From positions 1 through 5,029 of the forward strand of contig QXYA01000047.1 of the NCBI GenBank assembly GCA_009887135.1: a DNA stretch of 5,029 nucleotides, given 5' to 3'. The translations under genes were made by a program, and so were the position numbers. The notes beneath the pieces are model-generated. The model did no database searches. It was not told the origin of the DNA and saw only the letters and a list, made by a program, of their open reading frames with translations. This DNA comes from Candidatus Poseidoniales archaeon. GTDB lineage: Archaea > Thermoplasmatota > Poseidoniia > Poseidoniales > Poseidoniaceae. Numbering within the stretch: position 1 is the first letter of the stretch; every line of letters starts with the position of its first letter. This document shows, piece by piece, positions 1 to 5,029 of the stretch.

Positions 1-523
1 CACGGTTAATCTCGTCAGCAAGGAGAAGGTTACAGAACAAAGGTCCTGGCTTGAACGTAAATTCGCCCTTCTTAGCGTCGTAGATGTTAGTACCTGTAAT
101 GTCGGCTGGTAGCAAGTCAGGCGTGAATTGTACACGCTTGAAGTCACAACCAAGAGCATCAGCGAACGTGTTGGTCATCAATGTCTTAGCCAATCCAGGG
201 TAATCTTCGAACAGAAGGTTACCATTGGAGAGGATATTGACGAGTACGTTGTCGATAACGTGGCTCTTTCCGATAATTACCTTCTGTACTTCAGCGCTGA
301 TCGCATTAGCGATTGCGCCGACAGCTGTAAGGCGTTCTCGGACCTCTGGGGTGCTTTGGTGCTTCGGCTGGGCCGGAGCGGCCGGTGCTACAGGTGCGGC
401 TGGCGCTACTGGTGCTGCAGGTGCGGCTGGAGCCGCTGGCGCTGCTGGCATTGGTGGCGCTGGTGCCGCTGGCGCTGCAGGTACTGGCGCGGGCGGGGTG
501 GCTGGTGGTGCGGGGGGTTGCAT
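1..523 (-). CDS. MoxR-family AAA+ ATPase, N-terminal part (cut by left edge)
   Basis: I read this frame from the minus strand; 174 residues are visible before the left edge. MoxR AAA+ ATPases act as chaperone-like partners that help assemble or activate membrane or VWA-domain proteins. Residues 1-53 are an Ala/Pro-rich tail made mostly of AAP/VAP triplets. A helical lead-in follows at about 60-100. The Walker A region FEDYPGLAKTLM (105-116) has the EDxPGxxKT form usual in MoxR. The MoxR signature VQFTPDLLPADITGT spans 131-145, and Walker B LLLADEINR spans 166-174 at the edge. The start is ATG at 523, supported by AGGAGGA seven bases upstream; the internal Met25 has no comparable site. The gene begins 23 bases after the DUF4350 stop, so the two are almost certainly co-transcribed, matching the common MoxR-DUF4350-DUF58 neighbourhood. 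The family call is firm. The specific client is unknown, and the sensor and lid regions are not visible. Confidence 0.93.
   Translation of the reverse strand, partial: MQPPAPPATPPAPVPAAPAAPAPPMPAAPAAPAAPAAPVAPAAPVAPAAPAQPKHQSTPEVRERLTAVGAIANAISAEVQKVIIGKSHVIDNVLVNILSNGNLLFEDYPGLAKTLMTNTFADALGCDFKRVQFTPDLLPADITGTNIYDAKKGEFTFKPGPLFCNLLLADEINR
362..520 (-). repeat. GC-rich Ala/Pro-coding low-complexity tract with a 27-base imperfect repeat
   Basis: This stretch encodes MoxR residues 2-54 and is almost entirely GCN and CCN codons, far richer in GC than the flanking DNA. Positions 384-403 and 411-430 match at 19 of 20 bases with an offset of 27 (nine codons), which suggests local duplication or slippage. 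Elsewhere synonymous codons are mixed, so the AAP pattern is kept more strictly in protein than in DNA. That fits a selected, probably disordered, linker or tail rather than a recent pure expansion. Confidence 0.75.
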
Positions 524-530
524 GTCAATT

Positions 531-537
531 TCCTCCT
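531..537 (-). promoter_or_regulatory. Ribosome binding site of the MoxR gene
   Basis: AGGAGGA on the minus strand, seven bases before the ATG at 523, inside the 23-base gap after the DUF4350 stop. It complements the conserved 3' end of archaeal and bacterial 16S rRNA. It decides the start in favour of Met1 over in-frame Met25, and so places the Ala/Pro tail inside the protein. Confidence 0.8.
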
Positions 538-546
538 ATATTTTTT

Positions 547-2127
547 TCAGTTTCCCCAACGTCGGACTATGGGTATAATTTCCCTTAGTTCTTCGTTGGA
601 ATAAGATCTTGCTGAACTTACAAGTTCAACAAGGCGGGGTTCACGAACCATCTGCATAATTTCAGCAGGGGTCTTGCGGACGAATTCGTCTCGCGTGAGA
701 TCATTAAATTGCCGGACTTTGGAAAGGAAAGCCTCCCGGACTCGTACCTGGTACAATGAGGAATCAATCTTTGTTGGCCGCTCTCTAAATCGAGTTAAAT
801 CAAAGACGTGTCTCCAATTTTCTTTTTCAGGAACAACCATGATAGCGATGGCAAGAAGTGCAAACAAATTCAGAATGATAAGCCACTTCAGATATGTATC
901 GCTTGTTAGCAAAACAACTGCTCCAATGGCTTCGGTAAATGGTTGAGTAATGGCGCTAGAAACGTGACGGCTTTCATCGAAAACGATGTTGAACTCATCT
1001 TGATTTCGAGTAATGGTAGTTGAAAGTTCCTCATTATCAAATTCCATCATATCTCGAATGAGAGCACGGAAGTAGAGTTGATTACCATTCCATTTGGTAT
1101 CGCCTTGGGCTGCAACAAGACCATCCGGGTCTGTGTCCCAGCAGGAGTGCGCATTATCTGGATACAAGTCCGAACCACATTGTTGCTTACCGGTCAGATC
1201 TGCATCTGCTTCGTCCCAAAGATGGTTTGCGAGAACAGAATGGTCGGATACGAACACAATGCTTCCAGTGACGTCAACCTTACCGAGGTCTTTGTCTGAA
1301 GTCTTGTCATAGGCTTCAATGCCAGGGTAATCGATTCGGATCATGAGGTCGGTTTTACCGGTCTTTGGATTTGCTACGTTGTTGATGTCATATCCTGAAC
1401 GAGCAACGAATGCTTGGTCACTTGCAGAAGCAAGAACACTGACTTCTCTGCTATCATCTTCAACATCAAGGACTTGAATCGCAGTAGGTGAGTGGAAAAG
1501 AACTGGCATACGGCAGTTATCTACCTGGGAGTTCGAGACCAATTCTTCAGTGCATGGAGTGCGCAAGGATGCTTCGTCCATCTCATCTAGATCTTGATTT
1601 ACGGATGCTACAGACCATAAGCGTGTTTGGTCTTCAGGTTCTCGTTCTCCAACTGAGTTAGCTACTTCATAAAACCACTTTTGGTCCAAGATAGGTGCAT
1701 CAAAGTAGAGAATACCAAACTCTTCCGCAACACGTTGTGCATTTGTTGAACTTGCTGCAAGGATTACTTTTCCACCTTTCTCAGTTACAAAGTCATAGAT
1801 TGCACTTGCTTCAGCAGCATCGAATGGCTTCTCAGGTGCAGTAATGATGAGCATAGTTCGGTGAGGATCTTGCCAGTCATTGACGAGCATTGGGGTTGAC
1901 ATAGTGTTGTAGATTTCATAACCGTCGTCCTCTCCAAGAGAGTCTCTCATCTTTGTAAGTTGTTGATATTGATATGCTCCATCAGCATCTCGCACATATG
2001 GAGAGAACACTGTTTCTTTAGAAGAGCTTGCGAGAACAATGAGTGTTGTGGAAAGGAGAATAGAAACGACAAGACCTGCCAATAATTTCTTTTCTACAGA
2101 GAGTTTTGATTTCTCTGCTTCTGCCAT
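547..2127 (-). CDS. DUF4350-family membrane protein, partner of MoxR
   Basis: 526 residues. A short charged N-terminus (1-14) precedes membrane segment 1 at about 15-34. A large, presumably external region (35-410) precedes membrane segment 2 at about 414-432 (WLIILNLFALLAIAIMVV), and a basic, charged cytoplasmic tail runs 433-526. The external part has the DUF4350 / GATase-like pattern: FDAAEASAIYDFVTEKGGKVI (about 102-122), VFVSDHSVLANHLW (291-304) where a D...N motif is expected, and IVFDESRH (381-388), corresponding to the family's DE-x-H motif just before the second membrane segment. DUF4350 proteins have no settled biochemical role but are regularly encoded beside MoxR ATPases. The start at 2127 follows GAGGT six bases upstream. 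MoxR begins 23 bases after the stop. The protein seems longer than typical members, with extra sequence around 150-290 and four cysteines (192, 205, 317, 329), all in the external part, that could form disulfides. Topology and disulfides are inference. Confidence 0.85.
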   Translation of the reverse strand: MAEAEKSKLSVEKKLLAGLVVSILLSTTLIVLASSSKETVFSPYVRDADGAYQYQQLTKMRDSLGEDDGYEIYNTMSTPMLVNDWQDPHRTMLIITAPEKPFDAAEASAIYDFVTEKGGKVILAASSTNAQRVAEEFGILYFDAPILDQKWFYEVANSVGEREPEDQTRLWSVASVNQDLDEMDEASLRTPCTEELVSNSQVDNCRMPVLFHSPTAIQVLDVEDDSREVSVLASASDQAFVARSGYDINNVANPKTGKTDLMIRIDYPGIEAYDKTSDKDLGKVDVTGSIVFVSDHSVLANHLWDEADADLTGKQQCGSDLYPDNAHSCWDTDPDGLVAAQGDTKWNGNQLYFRALIRDMMEFDNEELSTTITRNQDEFNIVFDESRHVSSAITQPFTEAIGAVVLLTSDTYLKWLIILNLFALLAIAIMVVPEKENWRHVFDLTRFRERPTKIDSSLYQVRVREAFLSKVRQFNDLTRDEFVRKTPAEIMQMVREPRLVELVSSARSYSNEELREIIPIVRRWGN

Positions 2128-2133
2128 AATTAT

Positions 2134-2138
2134 ACCTC
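2134..2138 (-). promoter_or_regulatory. Ribosome binding site of the DUF4350 gene
   Basis: GAGGT on the minus strand, six bases before the ATG at 2127. It supports this start and lies just downstream of the hairpin at 2144-2159, leaving about five unpaired bases between hairpin and site. Confidence 0.65.
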
Positions 2139-2143
2139 ATTTC

Positions 2144-2177
2144 TACTACAAGAGTAGTATGTTCCTTTCTTCGGAAC
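2144..2177 (-). other. Two tandem small hairpins in the presumed 5' leader of DUF4350
   Basis: Read on the minus strand, GTTCC-GAAGAAA-GGAAC (2177-2161; 5-bp stem, 7-base loop) is followed one base later by TACTAC-TCTT-GTAGTA (2159-2144; 6-bp stem, 4-base loop). They sit directly before the ribosome binding site and after the TATA-like element. No long U-run follows, so they do not look like a standard intrinsic terminator. They could shape leader RNA stability or translation, or be a protein-binding inverted repeat. Both stems are short and chance is possible. Confidence 0.4.
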
Positions 2178-2224
2178 CTCGTTACACACATAATGATTCT
2201 GCCTTGACGTTTAGTCTGATTTGG

Positions 2225-2232
2225 TATAAAAA
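2225..2232 (-). promoter_or_regulatory. Candidate archaeal TATA box for the DUF4350-MoxR transcript
   Basis: The minus strand reads TTTTTATA, close to the archaeal TATA consensus (TTTAWATA-like). It lies about 100 bases before the DUF4350 start in the only sizeable gap of the window. A start of transcription about 25 bases downstream would fall near 2200-2204, giving a leader of about 75 bases. The preceding bases (CACCCTG) are a poor match to the purine-rich BRE, which weakens the call. The complementary strand reads TATAAAAA, but no plus-strand gene follows it. Confidence 0.4.
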
Positions 2233-2251
2233 CAGGGTGGATTACTACCAC
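2228..2251 (-). terminator. Possible transcript end after the anchored-protein gene
   Basis: Twelve bases after the stop codon at 2264, the minus strand shows a weak hairpin GTGG-N7-CCAC (2251-2237) and then, after CCTG, a run of five T (2232-2228). Archaeal termination often depends mainly on T-rich tracts, so this could end the molybdenum-enzyme transcript. The stem is only 4 bp, and the same T-run is part of the TATA-like element proposed for the next unit. Confidence 0.3.
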
Positions 2252-2263
2252 TTTTCGGGGTAC

Positions 2264-3223
2264 TCAATCGTTTTTACTGCGTGTTAAAGCAGCGATTCCG
2301 ACTAAAACGAAAGTTGTCAAGAAACTCAAGGAAGGAAGCGCCGAAGAGTCCTCGTCTGTGGAGCCTGAACTAGAGGAACCCGAATCCGTTTCAGAATTAG
2401 AATTAGAATCGGAACCATCACCGTCTTGAATTTCAATATCAAACACGACACTCCGCTGAATATTATTCCCTTCAGATGTGATTGAAATAGTGACTTCACA
2501 CGTACGGCTGGGGTGGGCAGAAGATGGTTCAATTCTGAAGGTAAACGACTCTGCCTCTTGCCCGTTAATTCCAGTAGGTTGTACCTGTACGTTTAGAGCA
2601 GAATCAAGTCCAGTGATATCAAGAAGCGGACAACTTCGAACCTCGGCTTCTATTGCCTTTGCAGCATCTACAGAGTTGCCCATATTATTGAGATGGAGCG
2701 TCGCTTCAACCCAAGTTCCTGCAGAGATTGCATATGTTGGCGTAGTTGCCTCTGGAATGAGTTTGTGGGAGCGGGGAACCTTGAGATCCGCTTCGATTTC
2801 TTCACTTGATATTTCAGCAGTACCTGCTGTTTCAGTGGCCGTGATCTTAATCGAGAATGAGGTATCTGTAGAGAATCCACGAACATCATCTGGATTCGAA
2901 CTGAGTAATTCAACAGAGAATGTTTTGTTTTCTTGAGATTCAATACTGATTTCTTCATCGAATGTCGCTTCTAATAATTCGTCATCCGAATCAAATTCTA
3001 CTGAAATTGTTAGAGAAAGGTCATTCATACGAGTATTTTCGACATAAAAGTAGAGCATGTCTTCAAGTTCCCACTTATCACCATCGAGCATCAGCTCATA
3101 ACTTGGCTCGACATCAGTTTCCCAACCGAACTCCCATGGACTATTATCTGGAAATTGAGCCGATGAGTTTGGTATGAATCCCAACAAAAGCAATGAAAAT
3201 ACAAGGAAACATCTTACTTTCAT
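2264..3223 (-). CDS. Exported, C-terminally anchored beta-rich protein of unknown function
   Basis: 319 residues; I do not recognise a specific family. Residues 1-22 form a signal peptide (MKVR, hydrophobic core FLVFSLLLLGF, likely cleavage after SSA before Q23). Two beta-rich segments follow, about 39-150 and 155-266, with alternating hydrophobic and acidic residues resembling CARDB or other Ig-like domains. The second has two cysteines (198, 242) that could pair. Residues 267-294 are a Ser/Asp/Gly/Asn/Glu linker. Then LPSLS (296-300), a hydrophobic stretch to about 312 and the tail TRSKND close the protein, a layout like archaeal C-terminal sorting or anchor signals, though no PGF motif is present. 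The ATG at 3223 overlaps the upstream TGA by four bases and has GGAGG seven bases before it, so translation is coupled to the FAD subunit. Export and anchoring are well supported; a link to the enzyme rests on gene order alone. Confidence 0.85.
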   Translation of the reverse strand: MKVRCFLVFSLLLLGFIPNSSAQFPDNSPWEFGWETDVEPSYELMLDGDKWELEDMLYFYVENTRMNDLSLTISVEFDSDDELLEATFDEEISIESQENKTFSVELLSSNPDDVRGFSTDTSFSIKITATETAGTAEISSEEIEADLKVPRSHKLIPEATTPTYAISAGTWVEATLHLNNMGNSVDAAKAIEAEVRSCPLLDITGLDSALNVQVQPTGINGQEAESFTFRIEPSSAHPSRTCEVTISITSEGNNIQRSVVFDIEIQDGDGSDSNSNSETDSGSSSSGSTDEDSSALPSLSFLTTFVLVGIAALTRSKND

Positions 3224-4200
3224 TCAGAAGCCTCCAAGATCTGATTGAGTGAACGCTTTGCTAGTACCTTGACCATGGCCTTCCTGTATCGTGGAGGAAG
3301 CGTTGTGTTATTCACTGGCTTGATTGATTTCATTACCGATTCAGACAAAGTCTTGACGTGATTTGAGGTGAATTCCCCCGAAAGTCCAGCAACCTGTTCT
3401 GAATGGAGGCGAGGGATTGATTCGAGCGCTGTGGAGGCAACTCGGAGTGTTGAACCATCGCCTGGAATCCATGCTGCAGAGATTCCTGCTTCAGGGAAGT
3501 CCCAGGATTCACGTACACGCAATTTATGGTAAGATCCTACTCTTGAAGAAACGTTCTCTGGGAAGGTTACCTTGAGCACAAATTCGCCCTCTTCAAGCAC
3601 ATTTCTTGTAATTCCATCAAGTTGGAAAAACTCTTCAGCAGGTATTTCTCGAGATCCGCTAGGGCCAATAAGGTGAATGATTCCTTCGAGAACCATCAAT
3701 GAAGGAGCGAGATCTCCTTGATAGGTGGCAACACAGAGAGTATTCTGATTTGGAATAACTCTGCAATCAGACCCGGTACCGCAATCTTCCTTGTGGCACC
3801 AATCGATTGAACGACGCCAATCTTCACTTTGATTGAACCAGAAACAACGGGTATCAACGCACAGATTTCCTCCAAGCGTAGCGTTGTTACGAATCAAGGA
3901 AGAAGCGACTTTGGCTGCTGCTTCTGAAAGGAGAGGATGAGCATTATCTGATTCAGCGATTGCATTAAGCCGAGCCATCGCTCCAATTTCGGTCATGGAG
4001 ATTGTATCTGTTCCGGAAATCTTGGCAAGGGAGATGACGTGCTTTTTCACATTGATGTGCCATTTGTAATTTGGAAGCAAGTCCGTCCCACCAGCAACCC
4101 AATCAAAGGATTCCCCGAGTTCCATAAAAGATGAAGCCATCTCACAGGCTTCTTCTATAGATTTTGGATGGTGGAGTTCAAACGGAGGCATGAGCATCAT
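3220..4200 (-). CDS. FAD-binding medium subunit of a molybdenum hydroxylase, HcrB-like with extra [4Fe-4S] site
   Basis: 326 residues. In this superfamily the medium subunit binds FAD and passes electrons between the [2Fe-2S] subunit and an external partner, in the cytoplasm. FAD motifs are VAGGTDLLPNYK (35-46) and ATLGGNLC (107-114). Directly after the second motif comes an insertion at about 115-160 rich in Cys (119, 135, 140, 146, 156, plus 114 just before): LCVDTRC, NQSEDWRR, DWCHKEDC, then NTLCVATYQGDLAP. This follows the layout of 4-hydroxybenzoyl-CoA reductase beta (HcrB), where four Cys in such a loop hold a [4Fe-4S] cluster; xanthine and CO dehydrogenase subunits lack it. The usual C-terminal domain (about 215-320) follows. 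The ATG at 4200 overlaps the upstream TGA by four bases, with GGAGGTGA three bases before it; Met2 and Met4 are alternative starts. The substrate cannot be told; HcrB-like does not prove benzoyl-CoA chemistry. Confidence 0.9.
   Translation of the reverse strand: MMLMPPFELHHPKSIEEACEMASSFMELGESFDWVAGGTDLLPNYKWHINVKKHVISLAKISGTDTISMTEIGAMARLNAIAESDNAHPLLSEAAAKVASSLIRNNATLGGNLCVDTRCFWFNQSEDWRRSIDWCHKEDCGTGSDCRVIPNQNTLCVATYQGDLAPSLMVLEGIIHLIGPSGSREIPAEEFFQLDGITRNVLEEGEFVLKVTFPENVSSRVGSYHKLRVRESWDFPEAGISAAWIPGDGSTLRVASTALESIPRLHSEQVAGLSGEFTSNHVKTLSESVMKSIKPVNNTTLPPRYRKAMVKVLAKRSLNQILEASE
3231..3235 (-). promoter_or_regulatory. Ribosome binding site of the anchored-protein gene, inside the FAD-subunit gene
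   Basis: GGAGG on the minus strand, seven bases before the ATG at 3223, embedded in the last codons of the FAD subunit (Leu-Glu-Ala-Ser-Glu). It fixes the start of the signal peptide and indicates translational coupling across the ATGA overlap. Confidence 0.7.
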
Positions 4201-4515
4201 TGCTCACCTCCCATGTGGCGTTGTTCTTGCTTGAGCCATGCTTTTCCAGCCAAGCCAAGTTCTGCAAGTTGCTCAGGATCTGGTTCAACAGCAGTCCTCC
4301 ATCCTTCGACTTGATCTTCCATCGGCCTTTCAGGGTCGAAACCAAACAGGACACCGTTAACATATGCAGACGTGTCTTCGCTTCTTTGTCGCTTTTTGTC
4401 GCGTGCTTTGTGTTCATTTCCACGTTCGACCAATGTTGCTTGGAGAGGTCCATGGGTCAAACGTGGTGCAGGTAAATCGGTTGAGTCAATACCATCCAAT
4501 GATTTTGTCTTGGCA
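4197..4515 (-). other. Unusual C-terminal extension of the molybdenum subunit
   Basis: This region encodes the last ~105 residues, after the conserved LPLTPDVVWKAV end of the superfamily fold. The composition is hydrophilic: a Pro/Leu segment (DLPAPRLTHGPL), a Lys/Arg patch (HKARDKKRQR), an aromatic stretch (AYVNGVLFGFDPERP), then a Glu/Leu/Ala-rich helical end. There is no membrane segment and no Cys, so no extra metal site is evident. It may be a partner-binding or assembly tail; that is inference. Confidence 0.6.
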
Positions 4516-5029
4516 GAAACGGCTTTCCAGACAACATCTGGAGTAAGTGGCAATTCTCTGATACGAACTCCTATCGCATCATAGACCGCATTCACAACTG
4601 CAGGAAGAATCGGCAAAAGAGGTCCTTCTCCTGCTTCCTTTGCCCCGAATGGCCCTTCTGGATCAGATGATTCAACGATAATCGGCGTTACGTTCGGCAT
4701 TTCGTGAACAGATGGAATCTTGTATTCCAAGAGATTTGGATTTTGCAGATGGCCGGTTCGACCGTAAACCATCTTTTCAGACAGAACTTGCCCGAGACCC
4801 ATGTGGCAGGAGCCAATAATCTGCCCTTCAACTGCAAGAGGGTTGAGGGCTTTTCCACAATCGTGTGCAGCCCATACATCCGTACAAGAAATAAGACCGG
4901 TTTCAACATCCACATCAACTTCAGCAACGTACGCAGAGAATGAATAAGCAGGAGCCAGTCCAGCAGCTGCACCTTTGTGAACGCCACCCATTGGAGGTGA
5001 GCGATATGCACCACTTGCAATTAACGAGC
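4197..5029 (-). CDS. Molybdopterin-binding large subunit of a xanthine dehydrogenase/Hcr-type hydroxylase, C-terminal part (cut by right edge)
   Basis: 276 residues are visible; the frame stays open to the right edge, so the Met encoded at 4991 is internal (upstream in frame: GAYRSPP). Large subunits of this superfamily are usually about 750 residues and carry the Mo-cytosine or Mo-pterin cofactor where the substrate is hydroxylated or reduced. Counting from Met4991, GGVHKGAAAGLAPAY (2-16), AEVDVDVETG (23-32), AHDCGKALNPLAVEGQIIG (42-60), GLGQVLSE (65-72) and GPFGAKEAGEGPLLP (113-127) are family landmarks. Glu122 in KEAGEG fits the catalytic glutamate. LPLTPDVVWKAV (147-158) is where these proteins normally end, but about 105 more residues follow (160-264), hydrophilic, with a basic patch HKARDKKRQR (194-203) and a helical, acidic end. 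No family is recognised in this extension. The stop overlaps the FAD-subunit start. A [2Fe-2S] small subunit is expected upstream, out of view. Confidence 0.92.
   Translation of the reverse strand, partial: SLIASGAYRSPPMGGVHKGAAAGLAPAYSFSAYVAEVDVDVETGLISCTDVWAAHDCGKALNPLAVEGQIIGSCHMGLGQVLSEKMVYGRTGHLQNPNLLEYKIPSVHEMPNVTPIIVESSDPEGPFGAKEAGEGPLLPILPAVVNAVYDAIGVRIRELPLTPDVVWKAVSAKTKSLDGIDSTDLPAPRLTHGPLQATLVERGNEHKARDKKRQRSEDTSAYVNGVLFGFDPERPMEDQVEGWRTAVEPDPEQLAELGLAGKAWLKQEQRHMGGEQ
4204..4211 (-). promoter_or_regulatory. Ribosome binding site of the FAD subunit, inside the preceding gene
   Basis: GGAGGTGA on the minus strand, within the last codons of the molybdenum subunit, which it makes read Gly-Gly-Glu. 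Its spacing is three bases to the first ATG (4200) and six to the second (4197), so either Met1 or Met2 could be used. Confidence 0.7.

Noticed and set aside
225..578. Plus-strand open frame coding a Gly/Ala-rich protein
   Set aside because: It is the complement of the GC-rich Ala/Pro tract of MoxR; it has no ribosome binding site, and the minus frame has clear MoxR motifs.
2225..2232. TATAAAAA read as a plus-strand promoter
   Set aside because: No plausible plus-strand gene lies downstream; the complementary reading fits the minus-strand DUF4350 gene.
2018..2251. Minus-strand open frame of 77 codons across the intergenic gap
   Set aside because: It overlaps the start of DUF4350 in another frame, lacks a ribosome binding site, and its composition looks random.
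2478..2936. Plus-strand open frame of 152 codons opposite the anchored-protein gene
   Set aside because: The minus strand there encodes a coherent protein with signal peptide and C-terminal anchor; the plus frame has no such features and no ribosome binding site.
4989..4991. ATG as a true start of a short molybdenum-subunit gene
   Set aside because: The frame continues upstream to the window edge with family-like sequence (GAYRSPP), so this Met is internal.
4688..5020. Minus-strand open frame in a second frame over the molybdenum subunit
   Set aside because: It is a shadow of the large-subunit frame, which carries all the family motifs and runs open to the edge.
1..5029. CRISPR array, tRNA, rRNA, insertion sequence or attachment site
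   Set aside because: I saw no regularly spaced repeats, cloverleaf-like sequence, transposase motifs or flanking inverted repeats; the window is densely coding on one strand.

Overview
All five genes lie on the minus strand, so transcription runs from the right edge to the left edge. The window looks archaeal. Every visible start has a strong GGAGG-type Shine-Dalgarno site, two junctions are ATGA overlaps, and the one real promoter candidate is a T-rich TATA element. A secreted protein ends in an acidic Ser/Asp/Asn linker, a short membrane segment and a charged tail. Together with the MoxR/DUF4350 pair and moderate GC, this most resembles a marine planktonic euryarchaeon (Marine Group II / Poseidoniales-like). 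That assignment is inference; the window holds no rRNA or tRNA to test it.

Right block (about 5029-2264), a three-gene run coupled by 4-base overlaps. The first gene is the C-terminal part of a molybdopterin-binding (large) subunit of the xanthine dehydrogenase / CO dehydrogenase / 4-hydroxybenzoyl-CoA reductase superfamily, cut by the right edge. The second is a complete FAD-binding medium subunit. It carries a Cys-rich insertion of the kind that binds an extra [4Fe-4S] cluster in 4-hydroxybenzoyl-CoA reductase beta subunits (HcrB), so it looks HcrB-like rather than like a plain xanthine dehydrogenase subunit. The third is a secreted, probably membrane- or surface-anchored beta-rich protein of unknown function. 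The [2Fe-2S] small subunit is not visible and would lie off the right edge or elsewhere.

Middle (2263-2128): a 136-base intergenic gap with a T-run that may end the first transcript, a TATA-like element facing left, two small tandem hairpins in the presumed 5' leader, and a Shine-Dalgarno site.

Left block (2127-1): a two-TM DUF4350-family protein, then after 23 bases a MoxR-family AAA+ ATPase cut by the left edge. In many bacteria and archaea these two families occur with DUF58, transglutaminase-like and VWA proteins in a membrane-associated chaperone/assembly operon; the remaining members would lie off the left edge. The MoxR protein has an unusual Ala/Pro-rich N-terminal tail of about 50 residues.

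The two blocks are probably separate transcription units. I see no CRISPR array, mobile element, tRNA or rRNA. The points most worth a second look are the HcrB-like iron-sulfur insertion, the roughly 100-residue C-terminal extension on the molybdenum subunit, and the tight coupling of an anchored exported protein to a cytoplasmic molybdenum hydroxylase.
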